This document shows, piece after piece, positions 1-4,625 of a DNA stretch of 5,374 nucleotides. Source of the stretch: Streptosporangiaceae bacterium (GTDB lineage Bacteria; Actinomycetota; Actinomycetes; Streptosporangiales; Streptosporangiaceae); contig JASHTQ010000563.1 of NCBI GenBank assembly GCA_030040475.1, positions 1 through 5,374 of the forward strand, in the 5' to 3' direction. Both the position numbers and the translations under genes were made by a program. Below the pieces are notes generated by a model. It was not told the DNA's origin, ran no database searches, and was given only the letters and a program-made list of their open reading frames with translations. The number at the start of each line of letters is the position of its first letter. Positions within the stretch are counted from its first letter, which is position 1.

Positions 1-234
1 CACGGGTCCGGCCAGCACGGGCGCGCCGGATTCCGCGGCCAGCGGCTCTTCCTCTTGGATTCGGGCATCCTGGGTGTCGACGGGGTCCACGGCGTCCTCG
101 GCGGCGTGGCTGGCCCCGGTCCCGTTGGCGGCTACTGCTGGACTCGCGGGTGCCTGGGCACGCTTGGACGGGACACCGCCGCCGGGAACACCGGTTCCCA
201 GAGCACTGTCCTTCGCCTTCATGCCGGATGTCAC
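1..234 (-). CDS. N-terminal fragment of an unrecognised Ala/Pro/Gly-rich acidic protein
   Basis: The frame is open from a GTG at 234 to the left edge of the window, giving 78 residues of a protein that continues outside. I chose GTG at 234 because an AGGAG motif (242-246) sits 7 nt upstream of it. The in-frame ATG at 222 would leave that motif 19 nt away. The product starts MTSGMKAKDSALG and is then low in complexity: Ala, Pro and Gly dominate, followed by an acidic stretch around residues 43-65 (DAVDPVD, then QEEEP). There is no signal peptide, membrane segment or catalytic motif, so the visible part looks like a disordered N-terminal extension ahead of a domain that lies off-window. It follows the membrane-protein gene on the same strand after a 165-bp AT-rich spacer, so it probably has its own promoter. 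Function is unknown. Confidence 0.72.
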   Translation of the reverse strand, partial: MTSGMKAKDSALGTGVPGGGVPSKRAQAPASPAVAANGTGASHAAEDAVDPVDTQDARIQEEEPLAAESGAPVLAGPV

Positions 235-241
235 GTGCGGT

Positions 242-246
242 CTCCT
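242..246 (-). promoter_or_regulatory. Ribosome binding site deciding the GTG start at 234
   Basis: The minus strand reads AGGAG here, 7 nt before GTG at 234. This spacing favours the GTG over the ATG four codons further in, and adds the residues MTSG to the protein. Confidence 0.65.
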
Positions 247-273
247 GATGGCATCGCCGGCTGCTCGTTGTCA

Positions 274-279
274 ATTATG
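274..279 (-). promoter_or_regulatory. Candidate -10 box (CATAAT) for the gene starting at 234
   Basis: The minus strand reads CATAAT, one mismatch from TATAAT, in a locally AT-rich stretch. Transcription would begin about 7 nt downstream and give a 5' leader of roughly 33 nt that includes the AGGAG site. No convincing -35 hexamer lies 16-18 nt upstream, which is common in actinobacterial promoters. The call rests on one hexamer and its position. Confidence 0.35.
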
Positions 280-326
280 GGCCACGGACGGCGTGTTCAG
301 ACAGGAGTTCCGATGACTCACCTTTA

Positions 327-360
327 TCCGTAAATGATCCATTTAATGCCGTAATGACGG
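327..360. promoter_or_regulatory. Repeat-rich AT island, possible operator
   Basis: Two near-identical direct copies, CCGTAAATGA (328-337) and CCGTAATGAC (349-358), start 21 bp apart, about two helical turns. Between and within them are short palindromes: TAAATG-atc-CATTTA (331-345) and CCGT-aatg-ACGG (349-360). The block lies about 50-85 bp upstream of the candidate -10 box of the leftmost gene. That position suits a regulator site acting on that gene. No known operator consensus is recognised. Confidence 0.3.
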
Positions 361-375
361 AATCTGAGTGAAGTA

Positions 376-392
376 ATGTGACTGATGTGACT
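376..392. repeat. Tandem ATGTGACT repeat
   Basis: ATGTGACT occurs twice, at 376-383 and 385-392, with a 9-bp period, just past the stop codon of the membrane-protein gene. The core hexamer GTGACT/AGTCAC also appears in two other spacers of this window. Confidence 0.5.
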
Positions 393-399
393 CGAGCAT

Positions 400-1161
400 C
401 TAGGTGAGGCGTGACACCGCCAGCGCCGCCGCCAGCAGCACGATCGCCCAGGAGGCGGCACGGAGTGCCTGCTCAAGCGGCCGGATGAGCGCGTCGGCGG
501 TAATCGGCACCGTTCGCCCGTCGGCATAAGTAATGCTGCCGTCGACCCGCACCGCCCGCCGCCTGACGTTGCGGGCCGGGGTGCTCAGCCGCCGCTGAGC
601 GGCCGAAAGGGCGAACGCGCCGCCCGCGGCGAGCACCGGGGCGACCGCCAGCGAGCCCGCCTGCGCCACGTACCCGGTCAGCACGGGGAACGCGCCCCAC
701 GCGGCGGCGAACCCCGAGCCGTTGTGCATCACCCCGCCGAACAGCTCCGCGTTATACGCGATCACCAGGGCGGGCCCGGCGACCATGAACGGGATCAGCG
801 TCCAGCCGACCCGCGCCACCCCGGCCACGCCGAGCGCGAGCGCGCCTGCCAGCCCCGCGACCACCACGGTGACCAGCGCCGCCGAAGGGATCCTGGTCCG
901 CAGCGGCCTGCCGCGCAGCTCGTCAAGCGCGTGCGCGGCCAGCCCCACCGCGAGGAAGAACGCGAGCACGGTCGCGATCAGCCGGCTCGTCTGCACCCGC
1001 GGCGCGAGCGCGGCCCCGATCACCGCGTACGACAGGTGCCAGGCCGTATACGGCGGATGCAGCAGCGTCCACCAGTCCCGCCACCCCCCAGGCCGCGCCG
1101 CGTAATAGGCCGGCGGTATCTCCCCCGGGGGGATGACCCCCCCGGTGACCCCCCCACTCAC
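400..1161 (-). CDS. Polytopic membrane protein, UbiA prenyltransferase-like
   Basis: This gene encodes 253 residues. The start is GTG at 1161, which shares four bases (GTGA) with the stop of the upstream methyltransferase. A GGGGAGG site lies 6 nt before it. The frame stays open further upstream, but only as a shadow of the methyltransferase gene. About seven hydrophobic segments can be seen, near residues 38-53, 61-79, 94-115, 120-138, 152-168, 170-187 and 234-250. The pattern GAALAP (49-54), a membrane helix, then AHALDELRGRPL (76-87) resembles the first aspartate-rich loop of UbiA-superfamily prenyltransferases. However, the classic NDxxD is not intact, and no clear second DxxxD motif is visible. 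A soluble basic loop (residues 188-232, with RNVRRR at 198-202) precedes the last helix. UbiA proteins usually have nine helices and are nearer 290 residues, so this would be a divergent member. Family placement is inference; membrane location and coupling to the methyltransferase are firm. Confidence 0.85.
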   Translation of the reverse strand: MSGGVTGGVIPPGEIPPAYYAARPGGWRDWWTLLHPPYTAWHLSYAVIGAALAPRVQTSRLIATVLAFFLAVGLAAHALDELRGRPLRTRIPSAALVTVVVAGLAGALALGVAGVARVGWTLIPFMVAGPALVIAYNAELFGGVMHNGSGFAAAWGAFPVLTGYVAQAGSLAVAPVLAAGGAFALSAAQRRLSTPARNVRRRAVRVDGSITYADGRTVPITADALIRPLEQALRAASWAIVLLAAALAVSRLT

Positions 1162-1191
1162 GGGGGGCCTCCCCGTCCCCCCGTACCCCCC
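1127..1191 (-). other. G/C homopolymer block with potential hairpins at the gene junction
   Basis: Six runs of six or seven G or C lie in 65 bp: G6 1127-1132, C7 1137-1143, C7 1149-1155, G6 1162-1167, C6 1177-1182 and C6 1186-1191 (plus-strand letters). In the minus-strand transcript, CCCCCC (1167-1162) can pair with the G-run at 1155-1149. This leaves GTGAGT, which holds the GTG start and the TGA stop, in a 6-nt loop. Immediately after, the G-run at 1143-1137 can pair with CCCCCC (1132-1127) across a TCAT loop. The complementarity is seen directly; folding in vivo is inferred. Confidence 0.55.
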
Positions 1192-1910
1192 TGGCGAGTA
1201 CCCCACATCACCAGCCCGCCGCCGAGGCTCATCACGCGGGCGCCCACGTCGGCCATGCCCGCCTGCTCCCAGGCCCGGACCGTCCAGTCGACCGGGTACC
1301 TGCGGTAGTGGCCGGAGATGTTCGGCCCGAGGAAGCGCCCCACCCGCAGCCAGTCCCGCCCGCCGAACAGCAGCCCGCCGGCCGGCAGCGCCACCCTGGT
1401 GTACGCCCACCAGGCCGGCCGCCACACGATCCCGGTCGGCACGCAGAACTCCAGGCTGGCCATGACCCCGCCCGGCCTGAGCACCCGGGCCAGCTCGGCC
1501 AGCGTGGCCTGCGGGTCCCGCACGTACCGCAGCAGGTAGGTGAACGTCAGCGCGTCGAAGCTGGCGTCGGGAAACGGCAGCTGCTCGGCCTTCCCCGCCA
1601 CCAGCCGGACCCTGCCCTCACGCCCCGCCGCCGCGACCCGCCGGCGCCCCTCCCGCAGCATCGCCTCGGTCAGGTCCACCCCCACGACCCTGGCCGCCCC
1701 CCGCGCCGCCAGCTGCAGCGCCACCCCCGCGGTCCCCGACGCCACGTCGAGCACCACCCCGTCGGCCGGGAGCACCCGCCCCACCATCGCCGCCCGCCAC
1801 CGCCCGTTCTGCCCGAACGACAGCAGCTCCGCGAGCCGGTCATACCGGTCGGGCAGCCCGTCAAACAGCTCGCGCGCGAACCCATTGGGACCGGCAAATT
1901 CGGCGGGCAT
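1158..1910 (-). CDS. Divergent UbiE/COQ5-family SAM-dependent methyltransferase
   Basis: The product is 250 residues, close to the usual UbiE/MenG length. The ATG at 1910 is preceded by AGGGAG (1919-1924) at 8 nt. The Rossmann glycine-rich motif I is VLDVASGTAG (53-62). An acidic residue ends strand 2 (D79 in VGVDLTEAML), followed by AEQLPFPDASFDALTF (108-123) and RVLRPGGVMASLEF (142-155). Two stretches align without gaps to the UbiE family signatures but carry substitutions. In YDRLAELLSFGQNGRW (23-38) the usual Met-Asn is Leu-Ala and the usual His is Asn. In RVLRPGGVMASLEFC the Lys is Arg and the final Ser is Cys. The C-terminus (MSLGGGLVMWGTRQ) also departs from MenG, which usually ends with an ALHxGYK-like motif. 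It therefore probably methylates a quinone-like or other prenylated substrate, but menaquinone specificity should not be assumed. It is translationally coupled to the membrane protein downstream. Confidence 0.88.
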   Translation of the reverse strand: MPAEFAGPNGFARELFDGLPDRYDRLAELLSFGQNGRWRAAMVGRVLPADGVVLDVASGTAGVALQLAARGAARVVGVDLTEAMLREGRRRVAAAGREGRVRLVAGKAEQLPFPDASFDALTFTYLLRYVRDPQATLAELARVLRPGGVMASLEFCVPTGIVWRPAWWAYTRVALPAGGLLFGGRDWLRVGRFLGPNISGHYRRYPVDWTVRAWEQAGMADVGARVMSLGGGLVMWGTRQGGTGGRGGPP

Positions 1911-1918
1911 AGGCGAAT

Positions 1919-1924
1919 CTCCCT
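1919..1924 (-). promoter_or_regulatory. Ribosome binding site of the methyltransferase gene
   Basis: AGGGAG on the minus strand, 8 nt before ATG 1910. It confirms the start codon used here. Confidence 0.6.
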
Positions 1925-2012
1925 GCTCGGCCTCTGCGGGGCACCCTGCCCTCCCACCGTATCCGCCCTGCCCAACAAAACCCCCCTTTCTCCCGAACGA
2001 TCGCTAGCACCG

Positions 2013-2036
2013 CCCCCCCGCCCCCCGCCCCCCGCC
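2013..2036 (-). other. G-tract region upstream of the methyltransferase gene
   Basis: On the minus strand this stretch reads as three long G runs (6, 6 and 7 G) separated by single C, with a shorter GG beside them. It lies about 100 bp upstream of the methyltransferase start and just past the 2041-2092 hairpin. Runs of this kind can form G-quadruplexes or slip during replication. Only the base composition is directly supported. Confidence 0.4.
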
Positions 2037-2040
2037 GCGG

Positions 2041-2092
2041 AATGAAACCCCGCTTCCAGGACCTCAGAAGGTACTGGAAGCGGGGTTTCATT
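2041..2092 (-). terminator. Perfect 19-bp inverted repeat, probable terminator
   Basis: The arms 2041-2059 and 2074-2092 (CTGGAAGCGGGGTTTCATT on the right) are exact reverse complements. Inside the 14-nt loop, ACCT (2061-2064) and AGGT (2069-2072) can extend the stem around a CAGA tip. The element lies 128 bp past the HIT gene stop and 131 bp before the methyltransferase start, so it would end the ATPase-HIT transcript. No U-tract follows the stem, but it is long and its 3' arm ends in TTTCATT. Actinobacterial terminators often lack a clean U-tract. Because the repeat is symmetrical it could act in both directions. A repeated genomic palindrome is the alternative. Confidence 0.75.
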
Positions 2093-2170
2093 ACCCCAGG
2101 TGCCGCCACCCGAGTGCCCCGACTGCACCACAGGCACCGAGCGCCACACCGGCACCAGATCCGCGCAGCC

Positions 2171-2210
2171 GCGGCGGGACGCGGCGGGACGAGGCGGGAC
2201 GCGGCGGGCT
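2171..2210. repeat. Four-copy 10-bp tandem repeat
   Basis: Units are GCGGCGGGAC twice, then GAGGCGGGAC, then GCGGCGGGCT, in perfect 10-bp register. The array sits 10 bp past the stop codon of the HIT gene, in non-coding sequence. It may be a simple slippage product; no function can be read from it. Confidence 0.7.
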
Positions 2211-2219
2211 TGACCCGCG

Positions 2220-2645
2220 TCACTCGGGCGGGAGCGCGGCGCGGATCTTCTCCGCGTAGGCCTCGGCCGGGTGCTCGGCGTCGTACGGGTGCCTGGGGCC
2301 GAGCCAGAACCGTAGGCCGTCTCCGTGGTTCCGCGGGATCACGTGCAGGTGCAGGTGCGGGACCGACTGGCTGACCACGTTGTTGACCAGGATCATCGAG
2401 CCGTCGGCGCCGAGGCCGTCCTCGATGCCGCGCTCGAGCCGCTGGGCCGCGGTGAAGAACTCGGGCACCAGGTCGGCGCGCAGGTCGCTCAGCAGCACGA
2501 CGTGCGCCTTCGGCACCAGCAGCGTGTGGCCGCGAAACAGCGGGCGGTGGTCGAGGAAGGCGAGCAGCCGCTCAGTCTCCCACACGATCACGGCGGGCGC
2601 ATCGCCGCTGATGATGGCGCAGAACACGCAGGGTTTCGGCATCAC
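2220..2645 (-). CDS. HIT-family (histidine triad) nucleotide-binding protein
   Basis: The 141-residue product has the full layout of a small HIT hydrolase. A CVFC pair at the N-terminus (C6, C9) suits zinc binding, with RGHTLLVPKAH at 38-48 and the triad HLHLHV at 97-102, where the middle and last His form the catalytic centre. Proteins of this family cleave nucleoside phosphoramidates, AP4A-type dinucleotides or adenylates in the cytoplasm; the exact substrate cannot be told from sequence. The start is GTG 2645 or the adjacent ATG 2642. The ribosome site is weak (TAGG, 7-10 nt upstream), which suggests coupling to translation of the preceding ATPase gene. Because the family domain begins with the CxxC at residue 6, no later start is possible and the overlap with the ATPase reading frame is genuine. 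The 2041-2092 hairpin probably ends the transcript. Confidence 0.93.
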   Translation of the reverse strand: MMPKPCVFCAIISGDAPAVIVWETERLLAFLDHRPLFRGHTLLVPKAHVVLLSDLRADLVPEFFTAAQRLERGIEDGLGADGSMILVNNVVSQSVPHLHLHVIPRNHGDGLRFWLGPRHPYDAEHPAEAYAEKIRAALPPE

Positions 2646-3117
2646 GCGCGAGCCTATCGGCCGCGGCCGGCCCGGGGCGCCGGATTAACGGCGAGATCTC
2701 GAACCAGACGCAGGTGCCCGCGTGCTCGCGGAGGAAGCCCCAGCGGTTCGCGATCTCGTTGACCAGCTGGAACCCGCGTCCGTCCTCGTCGTGCCCGCTG
2801 GCCTCGCGCCACAGCGGCAGGCCGGCCCGGCCGTCATCGATGACATCGACGTGCACGACCGAGCCGCGCTGCCGGACGGCGACGGTCACGCCGGCGGCTC
2901 CGGTTGCGTGCTGGACCGCGTTGGTGACGAGCTCGCAGGTGAGCAGCTCGGCATCGAACGAGGCTGGATGGTCGGCCAGGACGTCCCTGATGAACTGCCG
3001 GGCGATCGGGACCTCGTCGGCCCGCCTGGCGAAGGTGCGGGTAGCGGCCGTGGGCGTCATACCTGCCGCGCTCACCCGTTCCCGAGTGCCTGCGACAGTG
3101 AAGGGCGCACCGGACAT
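2572..3117 (-). CDS. Anti-sigma-type ATP-binding protein (HATPase_c_2, RsbW-like)
   Basis: The 181-residue protein starts at ATG 3117, with GGAGG 4 nt upstream. The Bergerat ATP-binding fold shows in order: N-box ELVTNAVQH (62-70), G1-type VIDDGRAGLPLW (92-103) and G2-type DGRGFQLVNEIANRWG (112-127). A closing strand GTCVWFEI (134-141) follows. This is the stand-alone ATPase type common in many copies in actinomycetes, related to SpoIIAB/RsbW serine kinases that bind sigma factors or anti-anti-sigma proteins. No sigma factor or STAS-domain partner gene is in this window, so its target is unknown. The domain is complete by about residue 143. Residues 144-181 are an Arg/Ala-rich tail, most of it read out of frame from the start of the HIT gene. 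Members usually end soon after the last strand, so the tail may reflect loss of an earlier stop. A TAA in the +1 frame occurs right at the domain end (about 2685). Confidence 0.88.
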   Translation of the reverse strand: MSGAPFTVAGTRERVSAAGMTPTAATRTFARRADEVPIARQFIRDVLADHPASFDAELLTCELVTNAVQHATGAAGVTVAVRQRGSVVHVDVIDDGRAGLPLWREASGHDEDGRGFQLVNEIANRWGFLREHAGTCVWFEISPLIRRPGPAAADRLARDAETLRVLRHHQRRCARRDRVGD

Positions 3118-3136
3118 TTGGCCTCCACGATCCCCC

Positions 3137-3178
3137 GTGACTACTGTCCGTATATCTAATGTAACGCTCAGCAGTCAC
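3137..3178 (-). promoter_or_regulatory. AT-rich promoter region of the ATPase-HIT unit with flanking inverted hexamers
   Basis: This is the only AT-rich part of the 112-bp spacer before the ATPase gene. On the minus strand it contains TTACATTAGATATACGG, which offers -10-like hexamers (TAGATA, ATATAC) about 40 bp before ATG 3117. GTGACT (3137-3142) and AGTCAC (3173-3178) form inverted arms around that core, so a dimeric regulator could cover the promoter. Exact hexamers and transcription start are uncertain. Confidence 0.35.
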
Positions 3179-3229
3179 TAGTTCATCACGACAGGCCGCC
3201 TGGTGGCTACATCTACATCTGGCTGTTAC

Positions 3230-4354
3230 CTATTGGGACAGCGTGACGTTCTTGCCGCTGGCGGAGATCGACAGGCCCTGCTGGGTGACGCTGATGCTCC
3301 CGATCGACACGCCGGCCGGCAGCTTGGGCAACGTGATCGTGAAGTTCACCAGCGAGCCAAGGACCGAGGACGGCAGCCCGCCGAAGTTGGTGATCTTGAT
3401 ATTGACCGTGTTCGGCCCGGTCCGGGTGACCTGCGCGGTGGCGGTGCTGTTAAAGCCCAGGATGTTGACGTTCGCGTTGATCGTGTTGTTCGGGCCCGCG
3501 GACAGCGTGATCCCCTGCGGTATGCCGCCGGCGTTCGCCAGCCCGGTGAAGGTGACCACCGCCATCGCGTTGAACTGGTCGATCCGCGCGCTGTTGAGGC
3601 TGAGCAGGTGCATCCCGTGCAGCGTCGCGGTCAGCTTGGCGATCTCGAGCGGCCCGGTCGTCTCGTCGGTCCCGTTGATGTCGACCGTCTTGAAGTCGCG
3701 GGCGGCCAGCTGGGTCAGGAACGGGATTCCCTCGATGGTCACGTGCGGCTTGCCGGACAGGTCGAGGTTCGACTGGATCTGGCTGGAGATCGCGTTCTCG
3801 GTGATGGCGGCGCCGGCCCGGTCGGCCACCACGAGCAGCACCACGATCACGATCAGGGTAATGATCGGCCATCTCCTGCGCCGCCTGCGGACCACCGGCC
3901 CGCCCTGATACTGCGGCGACCCCTGGTACACCGGGGTCTCGCCCTGCGGCCCGCCGTAGAACGCCGGCTGGTCCTGCGACCCGCCGTAGTACGGCGGCCG
4001 GTCCTGCTGGCCCTGATACTGCTGGCCCTGATACTGCTGGCCCTGGTACTGGGGAGGCTGGTTCTGCTGCCCCAGGTACTGCGGCGGCGAGCCCTGCGAT
4101 CCCTGCGAGCCCTGTGATCCCTGACTGGCCTGGTAATTGGGCGGCGGCGGCACGGGGTATCCCGCCCGGTACACGTTCGTGGCCGGCTCCTGGGATCCCT
4201 GGTACCCCTGGGCCGGGTTCTGCTGTCCCTGATACCGCGGCGGGGAGCCCTGCTGTCCCTGCTGTCCCTGGTTTCCCTCGGGGGTGTCCTGGGAGTCCTG
4301 CGGTCCTGGCTGCTGCCACCAGTCCGGGGAGGGTCGCGTCGAATCCGAACTCAT
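3230..4354 (-). CDS. LmeA-family (DUF2993) envelope protein with a Tyr/Gln/Gly-rich N-terminal region
   Basis: The product is 374 residues, from ATG 4354 (AGG 7 nt upstream) to TAG at 3230. Residues 1-154 are low complexity, rich in Gln, Gly, Pro, Tyr and Ser. They include a GSQ-type run (77-89) and three YQGQQ units (103-117). An RRRRRRW cluster (156-162) then precedes one hydrophobic segment (about 163-177). By the positive-inside rule, the low-complexity part is cytoplasmic and the C-terminal 190 residues lie outside the membrane. That outer part begins ADRAGAAITENAISSQIQ, typical of DUF2993. The rest is a beta-rich repeat of short strands, in line with the phospholipid-binding fold described for mycobacterial LmeA, which acts in mannan elongation of lipomannan. 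Usual family members have only a short tail or signal peptide before the domain, so the 150-residue extension is unusual. The hydrophobic segment has no lipobox and looks like an anchor or uncleaved signal. The gene is divergent from the FHA gene. Role in envelope lipids is inferred from the family. Confidence 0.88.
   Translation of the reverse strand: MSSDSTRPSPDWWQQPGPQDSQDTPEGNQGQQGQQGSPPRYQGQQNPAQGYQGSQEPATNVYRAGYPVPPPPNYQASQGSQGSQGSQGSPPQYLGQQNQPPQYQGQQYQGQQYQGQQDRPPYYGGSQDQPAFYGGPQGETPVYQGSPQYQGGPVVRRRRRRWPIITLIVIVVLLVVADRAGAAITENAISSQIQSNLDLSGKPHVTIEGIPFLTQLAARDFKTVDINGTDETTGPLEIAKLTATLHGMHLLSLNSARIDQFNAMAVVTFTGLANAGGIPQGITLSAGPNNTINANVNILGFNSTATAQVTRTGPNTVNIKITNFGGLPSSVLGSLVNFTITLPKLPAGVSIGSISVTQQGLSISASGKNVTLSQ
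4006..4050 (-). repeat. 15-bp tandem repeat encoding YQGQQ units
   Basis: Three consecutive 15-bp units lie in the LmeA-like gene: GCTGGCCCTGATACT twice and a third copy with one change (GATACT to GGTACT). Each encodes one YQGQQ on the minus strand. The near identity at DNA level suggests recent expansion, and copy number may vary between strains without breaking the frame. Confidence 0.8.
4091..4126 (-). repeat. 9-bp repeat encoding Ser-Gln-Gly units
   Basis: Four 9-bp units in the LmeA-like gene encode SQG four times (residues 77-88). Copies differ only in wobble bases, for example GAT/GAG and TGC/TGT on the plus strand, so they are older or less constrained than the YQGQQ units. Confidence 0.65.
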
Positions 4355-4481
4355 GGCGCACCTGCTTCCGGGCGGGCCCCCGCCGCCACCTCGTCACGAT
4401 TCGCATCCAGGACGATCATCTTCCCACCCCGCAGTGTCACTCAGTAATGCCAGCTAACGTTAAGTCACACTTGGCGCAGGG

Positions 4482-4516
4482 CTTACGTGTGGCCTAGGGT
4501 TGCCACCTAGCGTAAG
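4482..4516. promoter_or_regulatory. Imperfect inverted repeat in the divergent spacer
   Basis: CTTACG (4482-4487) pairs with CGTAAG (4511-4516), and inside it GTGGC (4489-4493) pairs with GCCAC (4502-4506) around an 8-nt loop. An unpaired T and CTAG separate the two stem parts. It could be an operator serving either divergent gene, or a hairpin in the leader of a longer transcript. An 8-bp palindrome TAACGTTA (4455-4462) lies just to the left. Confidence 0.4.
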
Positions 4517-4542
4517 GACGCCAGGCGCGTCAGACGAAGTAA

Positions 4543-4571
4543 GCGGACGTTCCAGTATCAAGGGTGTCCGC
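4543..4571. promoter_or_regulatory. Short inverted repeat GCGGAC/GTCCGC
   Basis: Six-base arms at 4543-4548 and 4566-4571 are separated by 17 bp in the divergent spacer. Arm length and spacing are compatible with a dimeric regulator, but six-base arms of high GC can arise by chance in this genome. Confidence 0.25.
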
Positions 4572-4597
4572 CACTCAATATGCCAAAACACGGCCCC

Positions 4598-4625
4598 AAC
4601 GGGAATGGTTCACCCGATTCCCGTT
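4598..4625. promoter_or_regulatory. Palindromic operator candidate overlapping the FHA gene promoter
   Basis: AACGGGAAT (4598-4606) and ATTCCCGTT (4617-4625) are perfect reverse complements separated by 10 bp. Inside, GGT (4607-4609) and ACC (4612-4614) continue the symmetry imperfectly. The right arm contains the hexamer TTCCCG (4618-4623), which is the -35 position for the -10 box at 4641. Binding there would be expected to block or recruit RNA polymerase. The sequence matches no operator consensus I recognise. Confidence 0.55.

Noticed and set aside
269..274. Perfect TTGACA hexamer on the minus strand
   Set aside because: A -10 box 17 bp downstream would read CCATCA and coincide with the ribosome binding site, leaving no room for a sensible leader. 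The overlapping CATAAT is the better promoter element.
722..1308. Plus-strand frames opposite the membrane-protein gene
   Set aside because: They have no ribosome site or recognisable motif and their composition is typical of antisense frames.
1162..1425. Upstream extension of the membrane-protein frame to ATG 1425
   Set aside because: This part overlaps conserved methyltransferase sequence and reads as low-complexity Gly/Arg/Ala. GTG 1161 has a ribosome site and a classic GTGA overlap.
1308..2045. Long plus-strand open frame (245 codons) opposite the methyltransferase gene
   Set aside because: Its translation is rich in Pro, Arg, His and Gln with no domain, as expected for the antisense of a GC-rich gene. 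The minus-strand frame has clear methyltransferase motifs and a ribosome site.
2099..2156. GGTGCCG/CGGCACC inverted pair in the spacer after the HIT gene
   Set aside because: Seven-base arms separated by 44 bp are likely chance matches in GC-rich sequence.
2325..2762. Plus-strand frame opposite the HIT and ATPase genes
   Set aside because: The minus strand carries the histidine triad and the Bergerat-fold motifs over the same region, so the plus-strand frame is a shadow.
3192..3202. CAGG-CCG-CCTG mini hairpin after the LmeA-like gene, considered as a terminator
   Set aside because: The stem is only four base pairs with a 3-nt loop and no T-tract, too weak to call.
3203..4117. Plus-strand open frame of 304 codons opposite the LmeA-like gene
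   Set aside because: It is Arg/Asp/Gly-rich and lacks any family motif. The minus strand encodes a recognisable DUF2993 protein over the same bases.
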